Below are positions 52,884 to 63,100 of a DNA stretch of 64,000 nt, piece after piece; the stretch's first letter is position 1; each line of letters begins with the position of its first letter. The stretch is taken from NCBI RefSeq assembly GCF_000971395.1, contig NZ_BBME01000017.1:91942-155941 (forward strand). The letters run 5' to 3'. The notes under the pieces were generated by a model that was given only the letters and a program-made list of their open reading frames with translations, ran no database searches and was not told the DNA's origin. This DNA comes from Demequina iriomotensis. Its GTDB lineage: Bacteria; Actinomycetota; Actinomycetes; Actinomycetales; Demequinaceae. Both the position numbers and the translations under genes were made by a program.

Positions 52884-54106
52884 ACGCCGTCACGCTCGCC
52901 TCGATCGAGGATGCCGCGCGCGCCCTCGCCGGAGTCGCGCAGCGCACCCCCGTCGACACCGCCACCTACCTGTCCGAGCTCCACGGCGCGCCCGTGCACC
53001 TCAAGCTCGAGAACCTCCAGCGCACCGGCTCATTCAAGCTGCGCGGGGCGACCTACCGGCTGTCGCGCCTCACCCACGAGGAGCGGGCGCGGGGCGTGGT
53101 CGCCGCGTCGGCCGGCAACCACGCGCAGGGGGTCGCGTTCGCCGCCCAGCAGCTCGGCGTCGAGGCGACCATCTTCATGCCGCTCGGCGCGCCCGTGCCG
53201 AAGCTGCTGGCGACCCGCGGCTACGGAGCGACGGTCATCACGGACGGCGCGACCGTCGAGGACTGCCTGGCGCTCGCCGCCGAGCACGCCGCGCGGACGG
53301 GTGCGGTGATGATCCACCCGTTCGACCATCCCGACGTCATCGCCGGGCAGGGCACCATCGCGCTCGAGATCCTCGCCGAGGTCCCCGACGCCGACACGCT
53401 GGTGGTCCCCATCGGCGGCGGCGGCCTCATCGCAGGCGTCGCAGTCGCGGCCAAGGCGATCGCCGCGCAGCGGGGCCGCGACATCCGCATCATCGGGGTG
53501 CAGGCGGCGGCGACCGCGGCCTTCCCTCCGTCGCTCGAGGCCGGGCATCCCGTGACCATCGAGCGCGGCGGCACCATCGCGGACGGGATCGCGGTGGTGC
53601 GGCCCGGCGACCACACCTTCCCCATCGTCCGGGACCTCGTCGACCATGTGGTGACCGTCGAGGAGGACGCGCTCGCGCGCGCGGTGCTCACGCTGCTCGA
53701 GCGCATGAAGCTCGTGGTGGAGCCCGCCGGCGCGGCACCCGTGGCCGCCGTGCTCGAGGGGCTCATCGAGCCGCGCGGCGCCACGGTGGCGCTCGTCTCG
53801 GGCGGCAACATCGATCCCCTGCTGCTCCAGCGCATCGTCGCCCACGGCCTGGTCGCGTCCGGGCGCTACATGACGATCCGGATCCCCCTGCCCGACCGCC
53901 CGGGCCAGCTCGCGCGGGTCTCCGAGCTCCTCGCGGGCGTCGGCGCGAACGTCATCGAGGTGCTGCACACGAGGCACGATCTGGGGCTGACGCTCAACGA
54001 CGTGGTCCTGCAGATGAGCATCGAGACCCGTGGTCCGAACCACCAGGCCGAGGTGCTCGACGCGCTGCGGGGCGCCGGCTACGCGCCCGACGTGGTCGCG
54101 GGCTGA
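52880..54106 (+). CDS. ilvA: Threonine ammonia-lyase (catabolic-type threonine dehydratase)
   Basis: 408-residue PLP enzyme giving 2-oxobutanoate from threonine. PLP lysine Lys53 (GSFKLRGA), SAGNHAQGVA, the PLP phosphate loop PIGGGGLIAG and a Ser/Gly near LVSGGNID. The last 75 residues form one ACT-like domain (IRIPLPDRPGQLARVSELLAGVGANV), not the two regulatory domains of biosynthetic IlvA. ATG overlaps the ctaA stop by 4 bp. Confidence 0.95.
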   Translation: MNAVTLASIEDAARALAGVAQRTPVDTATYLSELHGAPVHLKLENLQRTGSFKLRGATYRLSRLTHEERARGVVAASAGNHAQGVAFAAQQLGVEATIFMPLGAPVPKLLATRGYGATVITDGATVEDCLALAAEHAARTGAVMIHPFDHPDVIAGQGTIALEILAEVPDADTLVVPIGGGGLIAGVAVAAKAIAAQRGRDIRIIGVQAAATAAFPPSLEAGHPVTIERGGTIADGIAVVRPGDHTFPIVRDLVDHVVTVEEDALARAVLTLLERMKLVVEPAGAAPVAAVLEGLIEPRGATVALVSGGNIDPLLLQRIVAHGLVASGRYMTIRIPLPDRPGQLARVSELLAGVGANVIEVLHTRHDLGLTLNDVVLQMSIETRGPNHQAEVLDALRGAGYAPDVVAG

Positions 54107-54181
54107 CGCGCCATCGCGCGCGGGAGGCACCGTAGCCGTGACATGCGGCGGCGCTGTCCGGTGCGGGGACGCTGCGCCGGC

Positions 54182-54807
54182 TCAGCCGAGCCGCGACGGC
54201 GGGCGGTGCCACGGCGCGTCCGCGGGACGCAGCGAGGCGAACCCGGAGCGGCGAGCCGCGTCGAGCGCGAGCGCGCCGACCACGAGCGTGTGGCACTGCG
54301 TCTCGCCGGCCAGGACCGACGCGACGACATCGTCGAGGGGCACCCAGCGACCCTCCATGTCGCGCTCCTCCTCCGCGCGGGCGTGGCGCTCCTCGACGGG
54401 CACCGGCGTCACCTCGCGCGCGAGGTAGATGCGGATGCCCTCGGAGGAGCCTCCCGGCGACGGAAGGAAGTCGATCAGCGTGTCCCAGCGCCCGGCGCGG
54501 AGGTCCGCCTCCTCGAACAGCTCACGGGCGGCGGCGTCCAGCGGAGGCTCGTCGCGCACGTCGAGCAGGCCCGCCGGCGGCTCCCACAGCTCGCGGTGGA
54601 CGGGGTGCCGGTACTGGCGCACCAGGAACACACGCTCGGCCTCGTCCATCGCGAAGACCGCGACGGCGCCGTTGTGGTGGACGTAGTCGCGCGTCACCAC
54701 GCCCGACTCGCCCAGGTCGACGACGTCCGAGCGCACGTCCCACACCCGCCCGGCGTACACCAGGGTGTTCTCGAGGACGGGCCGTGCGCCCGCGACGTCG
54801 GCGATCA

Positions 54808-54808
<1 letters not shown>
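54182..54808 (-). CDS. Nudix hydrolase (ADP-ribose pyrophosphatase type)
   Basis: 208 residues. Nudix helix PLDAAARELFEEADL with the R-E-L-x-E-E core, preceded by WEPPAGLLDV and followed by FLPSPGGSSEGIRIYLA, as in ADP-ribose pyrophosphatases. It follows pyrG with a one-base overlap (TGATG). In M. tuberculosis the same gene (Rv1700) follows pyrG. Confidence 0.93.
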
Positions 54809-56496
<1,688 letters not shown>

Positions 56497-56534
56497 GGGC
56501 TTCAACTCTAACAGCCGGAAGTCCCGGGTGCGTC

Positions 56535-57413
56535 TCAGGAAACGCCCAGAAGTCCCGGAACCTCGCCGTCGCCGTAGTGGGGACGCTGTCCCTCGAGTGT
56601 CTCCGCGAGCGTCGCGACGGCGGTGATCGAGCCCAGGGTCCAGTCGGACGATGCGACGGTCGCGACATCGTCGCGCCTGGTCTCGGCGGTGATCGAGGCG
56701 GGCGCCCCCACGACGGTGACGGGGGCGTCGTAGGCGGCGAAGGCCGCGACCAGGGCCTCGGTCGCCTCGCCGTCGCCCGCGACGATCACCACCGCATCGG
56801 CCCGGGCCGCCGGCTCGCCGATCGCGAGCTCGGATTGCTCGAGGAGGTCCCACAGCACCGCGCCACGGTCCGTGCCCGCGGCCGAGACGTCGGTGTGGTC
56901 CGCGCCGGACGGTGCGCCGCCCGTCGCGCCCTGCACGAACGCATGCGCCAGCACGGTCGCGACGTCGGTCGCGTCGACGCCCACGAGCGACGGCGCCACC
57001 TGGTCGGCGAGGGCTGCACGGTACTCCCCCGTCGCCAGGTCGTCCCACCCCGCTCCCACGGTCACGGATCCCGCCTCGACGGCGCCCGCGAGCGGCAGCC
57101 GCGAGGCGACCGCGTCGCGGACCTCGCCGGACGCGCCGGGCGCCGAGACCAGCACCACCGAGGCGTCGGGCAGCAGGCCGATGAGCAGGGTCGGCGCGGT
57201 CGCGTCGACATAGTCGACGGCGCGGTCGGCGTGCTCGTCGGCCGCCTCGACACGCGCATCGGCGCGCCCGACCTCCGCCTCGAGGGCGTCGATCCGGTCG
57301 CCCGTCTGCCCCAGCAGGGCCGCACGCAGCGGGCCCGAGCCGAGCACCACGCCGACCGCGAGCACCGCGACGCCGGCCGCAGCGGACACGACGCGCGTGC
57401 GGGCGTCGGTCAT
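56535..57413 (-). CDS. steB: SteB/MctB-like protein (copper transporter family DUF3186)
   Basis: 292 residues. Short cytosolic start, one TM helix (about 8-30), a coiled coil (about 35-65) and an external alpha/beta domain ([17 protein letters not shown]..., [14 protein letters not shown]). Rv1698 (MctB) was described as a copper efflux-linked outer membrane protein; the corynebacterial homologue SteB acts with SteA in cell separation. The predicted topology fits an envelope protein. ATG overlaps steA as ATGA. A motif copy at 56646-56654 encodes Ala-Ser-Ser. Confidence 0.88.
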   Translation of the reverse strand: MTDARTRVVSAAAGVAVLAVGVVLGSGPLRAALLGQTGDRIDALEAEVGRADARVEAADEHADRAVDYVDATAPTLLIGLLPDASVVLVSAPGASGEVRDAVASRLPLAGAVEAGSVTVGAGWDDLATGEYRAALADQVAPSLVGVDATDVATVLAHAFVQGATGGAPSGADHTDVSAAGTDRGAVLWDLLEQSELAIGEPAARADAVVIVAGDGEATEALVAAFAAYDAPVTVVGAPASITAETRRDDVATVASSDWTLGSITAVATLAETLEGQRPHYGDGEVPGLLGVS

Positions 57414-58537
57414 CGGCCGCCGCCCAGGGTGGCGGAGAGCCAGCCCCACCCGGCCGCGATCGCGTCGTGGCCCTCGGGGGTGCCCCACGCCGCGAGCGCG
57501 AGCGCCCCGAGGGCGAGCCCGAAGGCGCCCCACGACATCGCCGCGCTGTACCGGTGCCGGTAGACGGCGGGAAGCACGCGGGAGTCGATCACGGCACCCG
57601 TCGCGACCAGGCGCGACAGGAGCGCACCCGCGCCGGCGGTCGAGCGGTCGGACACATAGTCGAGAAGCCCGTCGCGGGCGCCCGCGACCACCACGACGGA
57701 CGCGCCCGCGGCGTGAGCGGCAAGCAGCGCGACGTCCTCGCTCGACAGCGTCGCCTCGCACGAATCGTGGGTGAGGCCGATGGCCTGGGCACGCGCGCGA
57801 CCGGCGTCGCGGCCCTCGCCGTCGTGCACCACCACCTGCGCGGCGCGGCGCAGCGCCTCCTCGCTCACGGCGTCGATGTCTCCGAGCACGATGCGCGGGT
57901 TGAGCCCTGCGGCGCGCGCCGCATCGGTCCCCTCGCCCACGCCGATCACCACGGGACGACGCTCCCGCGCGAAACGCGCGAGCACCGGATCGGAACCCGT
58001 GAAGCGCGCCGTCACCACCACCACCGGACGGCCCTCGACCGGGAGCCTGAGCTCCGGGAGGCCCACTCCGTCGAGCAGCAGGTCGGCGTCCTGGTTGAGC
58101 AGGTCGAGCGCGGTCGCGGTGAACGAGGCGACGTGGACGTGAAGGTCGGCATCGGCGGCGCGCACGCGGTCCGCGACGCCCTCGAGCGTGAGGCGCACGC
58201 CCTCCTCGGCCGTGCCGGCGGCGGACACCCGCCCACCGTCCACGGTCAGCGCCGCGCCGTCGCGCAGGGCCATCACCCCGGGGCCGGCCGACTCGATCAC
58301 GGGGATCCCCGCCTCCAGCAGCACGAGCGCTCCCGTGGTGGGGAGCCGCCCGGAGATGCACGACTGCACGTTGACGACGGCGGCGGGACGGCGCTCGGCG
58401 AGCGCCTCGGCGGCACCCTTGTCCAGGTCGAGCGCATCGACGATGGCGACGTCGCCGGCCTGCAGGCGGCGCGCGAGCGCGCGCGGCGAGGCGTCGACGC
58501 GAGCCGGTCCCGAGATGAGGGTGGCGGCGGTGGTCAT
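57410..58537 (-). CDS. steA: SteA-like protein (thiamine pyrophosphokinase-fold)
   Basis: 375 residues. Cytosolic part with a TPK-like region ([51 protein letters not shown]) and one C-terminal TM helix (about 337-355). SteA in Corynebacterium controls peptidoglycan hydrolysis at division with SteB. Start ATG at 58537 is 5 nt after the recN stop. Product name is by position and similarity to Rv1697. Confidence 0.88.
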   Translation of the reverse strand: MTTAATLISGPARVDASPRALARRLQAGDVAIVDALDLDKGAAEALAERRPAAVVNVQSCISGRLPTTGALVLLEAGIPVIESAGPGVMALRDGAALTVDGGRVSAAGTAEEGVRLTLEGVADRVRAADADLHVHVASFTATALDLLNQDADLLLDGVGLPELRLPVEGRPVVVVTARFTGSDPVLARFARERRPVVIGVGEGTDAARAAGLNPRIVLGDIDAVSEEALRRAAQVVVHDGEGRDAGRARAQAIGLTHDSCEATLSSEDVALLAAHAAGASVVVVAGARDGLLDYVSDRSTAGAGALLSRLVATGAVIDSRVLPAVYRHRYSAAMSWGAFGLALGALALAAWGTPEGHDAIAAGWGWLSATLGGGR

Positions 58538-58542
58538 GGCGG

Positions 58543-60225
58543 CTATGGTGCCACGCGCGAGGCCTCCAGCAGCTCACGTGCGTGGGCGAGTGCGGTCTTC
58601 GAGCCCTCGTGCCCCGACATCAGGCGCGCGAGCTCCTCGACGCGCGCCTCGCCGGTGACCTCGTGGACCTGGGAGCGGGTGACCGCGCCGTCCGAGGACT
58701 TGGCGACGACCACGTGGCGGTCGGCGTGCGCGGCGACCTGGGCGAGGTGGGTCACGACGAGCACCTGGTGCGTCCGCGCGAGCTCCGCGAGGCGCCGCCC
58801 GATGGCGATCGCGGCCTTGCCGCCGACGCCGGCGTCGACCTCGTCGAACACGAACGTGTGCCCCGGCGCCGCGGCATGCCGCGCGAGCGACACCTCGATC
58901 GCGAGCATGATGCGCGAGAGCTCGCCCCCGGAGGCCGCCTCCGCGACAGGACGATGCGGGGCCCCCGGATGCGACGCGAGGGTCATCGAGACCTCGTCCG
59001 CGCCGGAGTGCCGCAGCTCCGCGCGCTCCACCTCGACGGCGAAGCTCGCGTCCGGCATCGCGAGACCCGCGAGCTCGGCGTCGACGTCCGCCGCGAGGCG
59101 CGCGGCCGCCTCCCGGCGGCTCGCCGTCAGGCGCTCCGCCAGCTCCCCGACCCGTTCCCCCGCGGCCCGCACGGCGGCACGGCGCGCCTCGAGCGTCTCG
59201 TCCCACGTGTCGTCCTCGAGCACGGCCGTCGCGGCCCGCTCGCGGTAGGCGAGGACGCCGTCGAGGTCCGCGCCGATGCGGCGCATGAGCCCGGTGAGCT
59301 CCGCGCGGCGCACCTGGATCTGCTCGAGACGGGCGGGGTCCGCCTCCATGCGGTCGAGGTACGACGCGAGCTCGTGGCCGATGTCCGCCGCGGCATAGGC
59401 GACGTCGCCCAGGCGCGTCTCGAGGTCGCCGAGCGCCGCATCGTGGCGCGCCGCCTCCGCGAGCGCGCGGCGCGCGGCGTCGGCAGCGACGACGAGAGTG
59501 AGCTCCGCCTCCCCATCGATCGCGGCCATCGCGCCGGCCACGCCGGCGCGCACGGCCTCGGAGTTCTCGAGCACCTCGGACTCGGCCTTGAGGCGCGCGT
59601 CCTCCCCGGCCTCCGGGGCGAGGGCGTCGATCGCCTCCAGGTCGTCCCTCATGCGGGCGGCCTCGAGCCGGGCGAGCTCCGCGCCGGACTCCATGCGCTC
59701 GAGCTCGTCCTGGGCCTGCCGCCACGTGAACCACGCGGCCGTGTAGTCCTCGAGGAGGGCCGAATGCCCGGCGTAGCCATCGAGGATCAGGCGCTGCTCG
59801 ACCGAGGAGCGCAGGCGCGCCTGATCGCTCTGGCCGTGGACCGTCACCCAGTGGAACGCGACCTCGGCCAGCACCGCCTGAGGCACGGTGCGGCCACCGA
59901 TCACGGTGCGGGACCGGGTGGTCGCGCCGACGCTACGGCTCACGATGACGGTGCCGTCGTCGTCGAACGCGGCGCCGGCCTCCTCGAGACGCTCGGCCGC
60001 CCACGAACCCGGCGGCGCGTCCACGACGGCCTCCGCGACCGCCGCATCGGCCCCCGTGCGGACCGTCGCCCGGACGGACTTGGACCCCAGGATGAGCCCC
60101 AGCCCGGTCAGCACCATGGTCTTGCCCGCGCCCGTCTCGCCCGTCACGCACGTGAGCCCGGGGCCCAGGTCGATGCGCGCGGACTCGATGACACCGAGGT
60201 TCTCGATGGACAGCTCGTGGAGCAT
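58543..60225 (-). CDS. recN: DNA repair protein RecN
   Basis: 560-residue SMC-like ATPase of double-strand break repair. Walker A GETGAGKTMV (29-38), long coiled coils with a central hinge, signature-type ASGGELSRIMLAIE, Walker B HTFVFDEVDAGVGG. It starts 1 nt after the nadK stop. No LexA box was found upstream, so SOS control, if any, acts from elsewhere. A motif copy at 58949-58957 encodes His-Arg-Pro next to the signature. Confidence 0.96.
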   Translation of the reverse strand: MLHELSIENLGVIESARIDLGPGLTCVTGETGAGKTMVLTGLGLILGSKSVRATVRTGADAAVAEAVVDAPPGSWAAERLEEAGAAFDDDGTVIVSRSVGATTRSRTVIGGRTVPQAVLAEVAFHWVTVHGQSDQARLRSSVEQRLILDGYAGHSALLEDYTAAWFTWRQAQDELERMESGAELARLEAARMRDDLEAIDALAPEAGEDARLKAESEVLENSEAVRAGVAGAMAAIDGEAELTLVVAADAARRALAEAARHDAALGDLETRLGDVAYAAADIGHELASYLDRMEADPARLEQIQVRRAELTGLMRRIGADLDGVLAYRERAATAVLEDDTWDETLEARRAAVRAAGERVGELAERLTASRREAAARLAADVDAELAGLAMPDASFAVEVERAELRHSGADEVSMTLASHPGAPHRPVAEAASGGELSRIMLAIEVSLARHAAAPGHTFVFDEVDAGVGGKAAIAIGRRLAELARTHQVLVVTHLAQVAAHADRHVVVAKSSDGAVTRSQVHEVTGEARVEELARLMSGHEGSKTALAHARELLEASRVAP

Positions 60226-60226
60226 G

Positions 60227-61093
60227 TCAGATCCCCGCGCCGGGATCGGAGACGGGGCGCTCGCCGCGGAAGCCGTCGACGGGCAGCGCGAACTTCTGCA
60301 CCAGGCGCTCGCTGAACGGCGCGTCGGACATGCGCGCGAGACGCACCGTCTGCCGACCGCGCCGCACCTCGACGCGACCGCCGCGCGCGAGGTCGAGGGC
60401 GCGCGCGCCGTCGAGCACCACCTGTCCGTCGCTGGTCGAGCGGTCGAGGATCTCGATGCGCACCTCGGACGACGGGCTCACCACGAGCGGGCGCGAGAAC
60501 AGCGCATGCGCCGCGAGGGGCACCACCAGCAGCGCGTCGACGTCGGGCCACAGGACGGGGCCGCCCGCGCTGAACGCATGTGCGGTCGACCCGGTTGCGG
60601 ACGCGACCACCACACCGTCGCAGCCGAAGGTCGACAGCGGGCGGTCGTCGATGTCGAGCGCCACCTCGATGGTGGTGCGGAGGTTCGCTCGCTCCACGGT
60701 GACGTCGTTGAGCGCCCACCCGGAGGTCTCCCGACCGTCCGGAGCCGTCACCGTCACGTCGAGCGTGCCACGCTCCTCGATGTCGTAGTCGCCCGCGGCG
60801 AGCCGACGCGCCGCATGCGCGACGTCGTCGCGCTCGAGCTCGGCGAGGAAGCCCACATGCCCCAGGTTCACGCCCAGCAGGGGGATGCCGGTGCCGCGCG
60901 TCATGTCGGCGGCGTGGAGGATCGTGCCGTCCCCGCCGAGCACCAGCGCGGCTTCGATCGGAGCGTCGACGCCCTTCTCGAAATCGATGCACGTCGCGAC
61001 GCCATCCGCCTCGAGCGCGGCGGCGGCGAGGCTCGCCGCCTCCTGCGCCTCGGGACGATGCGGGTGGACCACGAGCAGGATGCGGCGGGTCAT
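60227..61093 (-). CDS. nadK: NAD kinase
   Basis: 288 residues; makes NADP from NAD using ATP or polyphosphate. GGDGT at 53-57, NLGHVGFLAE, GWALNDVTVERAN and the C-terminal GSTAHAFSAGGP, all family hallmarks. ATG at 61093 overlaps the tlyA stop as ATGA. A motif copy at 61053-61061 encodes His-Arg-Pro near the N-terminus. Confidence 0.96.
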   Translation of the reverse strand: MTRRILLVVHPHRPEAQEAASLAAAALEADGVATCIDFEKGVDAPIEAALVLGGDGTILHAADMTRGTGIPLLGVNLGHVGFLAELERDDVAHAARRLAAGDYDIEERGTLDVTVTAPDGRETSGWALNDVTVERANLRTTIEVALDIDDRPLSTFGCDGVVVASATGSTAHAFSAGGPVLWPDVDALLVVPLAAHALFSRPLVVSPSSEVRIEILDRSTSDGQVVLDGARALDLARGGRVEVRRGRQTVRLARMSDAPFSERLVQKFALPVDGFRGERPVSDPGAGI

Positions 61094-61911
61094 GCGGTGC
61101 CTCCCGTCTCTCCCTCGATCGCGGCCCTGACCTGGGCTTCCGTCAGCGGCGCGGGCCGATGCCGGACGCCGCCACCAGCCTGCCATGACCGTGACGCCCA
61201 GACGAAGAACTCGACGTTGCCGTGCGGGCCCGGGAGCGTCGATCGCGCGATGCGATGGATCGCGAGCCCGGCACCCATCATCGCGGCGGCCACCGACATC
61301 ACCGCACGCGCCCTGTCGTCGAAGTCCGTGACCACGCCTCCCTTGCCGAGCCGCTCCTTGCCCACCTCGAACTGCGGCTTGACCATGAGCAGCAGGTCGG
61401 CGTCCGCCGCCACGGTGGCCACGATGGGCGCCACGAGAAGCGTGAGCGAGATGAACGAGACGTCGGCGACCACCAGGTCGGGTGCGTCGCCGCCGAGCGA
61501 GGACGAGCTCAGCTCGCGAGCGTTGAGGCCTTCGCGCGCTGCGACCCGGGGGTCGCGCGCGACGCGCGCGTCGAGCTGGCCGTGACCGACGTCGATCGCA
61601 TGGACACGAGCGGCGCCGCGCTCGAGCAGCACCTGCGTGAAGCCGCCGGTGGAGGCGCCGACGTCGAGGCACAGCCGGCCGGTCACGTCGATCTCCGGGC
61701 ACGCGTCGAGCGCGCCGAGGAGCTTGTGCGCGGCGCGCGAGACATAGCCGTCGTCACCCGCGACCTCGAGCAGCGCATCGTCCCCCACCTCGAGGGACGC
61801 CTTCGCCGCGATGGCGCCGTCGACGGTCACGGCGTGCGCGGCGATGAGCTCCTGCGCGCGGGTGCGCGACGCGACCAGCCCGCGCGCGACGAGCGCGCGG
61901 TCCAGCCGCAT
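61090..61911 (-). CDS. tlyA: TlyA-family rRNA 2'-O-methyltransferase
   Basis: 273 residues. S4 RNA-binding domain (MRLDRALVARGLVASRTRAQELI) and an FtsJ-like methyltransferase domain (LDVGASTGGFTQVLLERGA, DLVVADVSFISL, LLMVKPQFEVGKE). In mycobacteria TlyA methylates C1409 of 16S and C1920 of 23S rRNA and its loss gives capreomycin resistance. Start is 2 nt after the small upstream gene. A motif copy at 61775-61783 encodes Asp-Asp-Ala. Confidence 0.95.
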   Translation of the reverse strand: MRLDRALVARGLVASRTRAQELIAAHAVTVDGAIAAKASLEVGDDALLEVAGDDGYVSRAAHKLLGALDACPEIDVTGRLCLDVGASTGGFTQVLLERGAARVHAIDVGHGQLDARVARDPRVAAREGLNARELSSSSLGGDAPDLVVADVSFISLTLLVAPIVATVAADADLLLMVKPQFEVGKERLGKGGVVTDFDDRARAVMSVAAAMMGAGLAIHRIARSTLPGPHGNVEFFVWASRSWQAGGGVRHRPAPLTEAQVRAAIEGETGGTA

Positions 61912-61913
61912 GC

Positions 61914-62087
61914 TCAGCGCGACTCGTCGCGGAGGCGCGTCGAGAGCGCCTCCTGCACCTTGTCGAAGAAGTCGGCCTGCTTCTCGAGGTCGTCGGGAAG
62001 CTCGGTGACGGCCTGCAGGGCCGCCCTCACCTCGGCCGGGTACTCGAGCTGGCCCTTGAAGTCGCGCGTGTTGTTGAGGTCAGCCAT
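61914..62087 (-). CDS. 57-residue conserved small protein
   Basis: Small gene between the HAD-IIA gene and tlyA. The product is hydrophilic and helical (MADLNNTRDFKGQLEYP..., then LEKQADFFDKVQEALSTRL). No function known; Rv1693, also a short unknown protein, holds the same position in M. tuberculosis. TAGCCT (62101-62096) lies 8 nt before the ATG and starts in the stop codon of the HAD-IIA gene, so this gene begins its own leaderless message. Ends 2 nt before tlyA. Confidence 0.8.
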   Translation of the reverse strand: MADLNNTRDFKGQLEYPAEVRAALQAVTELPDDLEKQADFFDKVQEALSTRLRDESR

Positions 62088-62098
62088 GGGTCAGGAGG

Positions 62099-63100
62099 CT
62101 AACCGAAGTGCGGGAGCGTGTCGACATCCACGTGCACACCGGCGTCGGCCGCATTCCACGCCGCGGCGCAGGCCGCGCGGACCCGGTCGATGGGCGATCC
62201 GCCGTCCACGCTGAGGTGCCCGTCCGTCACGCGCGCACGGGCCTCGCCCACGTGCCACCAGCTGTCGACCAGCTGCGGCGCGGGATGAGCCTCCGCGAGC
62301 GTCGACAGGTCGGCTCCGATGAACGCCGGGCGCTCGCCCGGCACTGCGAGCACGGCGTCGCGCGCCGTCGAGACGCCGGTGAGCACCAGCAGCCCGGGGA
62401 CGTCCGCGGCGCGGGCGCCCTTGAGGTCGGTGTCGAGCCTGTCGCCGATCATGAGCGGGCGGCTCGCGCCCGCCTTCCTCGCGGCCATGTGGAGCATCGC
62501 GGGCTCGGGCTTGCCCGCGGCGAGCGGGTCGACGCCGGTAGCGGTGCGGACCACCCCGACGAGCGAGCCGTTGCCGGGCGCGAAGCCGCGCTCGGTGGGG
62601 AGCGTGAGGTCGAGGTTGGTCGCGAAGTACCGCGCGCCGGCGTTGATGGCGTACGTCGCCTCCGCGAGCTCCTTCCAGCCCAGGTTCGGGGCGAAGCCCT
62701 GGATGACGGCGGTCGGGTGCTCGTCCGCCGAGTCGACGATGACGAAGCCCTTGGCGTGCACAGCGGTGTAGAGGCCGGCGCCCCCGACCACGAGGACCTT
62801 CTCCCCGGCGGCGATGTGCTCGGCCAGGAGCTCGGCGCCCGCCTGGGCGGCGGTCATCACCTCGGACGCGGCGCACGGGATCCCGACCTCGGCGAGGTGC
62901 TCGGCGACGGTCTCGGGCTCACGCGAGGCGTTGTTGGTGACGAACACCACCGCCATGCCCGCGGCGCGCGCCTCCGCGAGCGCCGGGGGCGCCGAGGGGA
63001 TCGCGTCCGGTCCCTTGTACGCCACGCCGTCGAGGTCGACGAGCGCGACGTCGAAGGTCTCCTGAAGGGAGGCCTCGGTGCCGAGCAGTCCCGCGCTCAC
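62099..63100 (-). CDS. HAD-IIA family hydrolase
   Basis: 333 residues, NagD/p-nitrophenyl phosphatase-like: LVDLDGVAYKG nucleophile motif, FVTNNASREPE, AINAGARYFATNLD cap, GKPEP and MIGDRLDTDLKGA. Probably a sugar or glycerol phosphate phosphatase. GTG start overlaps the upstream tetratricopeptide gene as GTGA. Corresponds in position to Rv1692. Confidence 0.92.
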   Translation of the reverse strand: MSAGLLGTEASLQETFDVALVDLDGVAYKGPDAIPSAPPALAEARAAGMAVVFVTNNASREPETVAEHLAEVGIPCAASEVMTAAQAGAELLAEHIAAGEKVLVVGGAGLYTAVHAKGFVIVDSADEHPTAVIQGFAPNLGWKELAEATYAINAGARYFATNLDLTLPTERGFAPGNGSLVGVVRTATGVDPLAAGKPEPAMLHMAARKAGASRPLMIGDRLDTDLKGARAADVPGLLVLTGVSTARDAVLAVPGERPAFIGADLSTLAEAHPAPQLVDSWWHVGEARARVTDGHLSVDGGSPIDRVRAACAAAWNAADAGVHVDVDTLPHFG

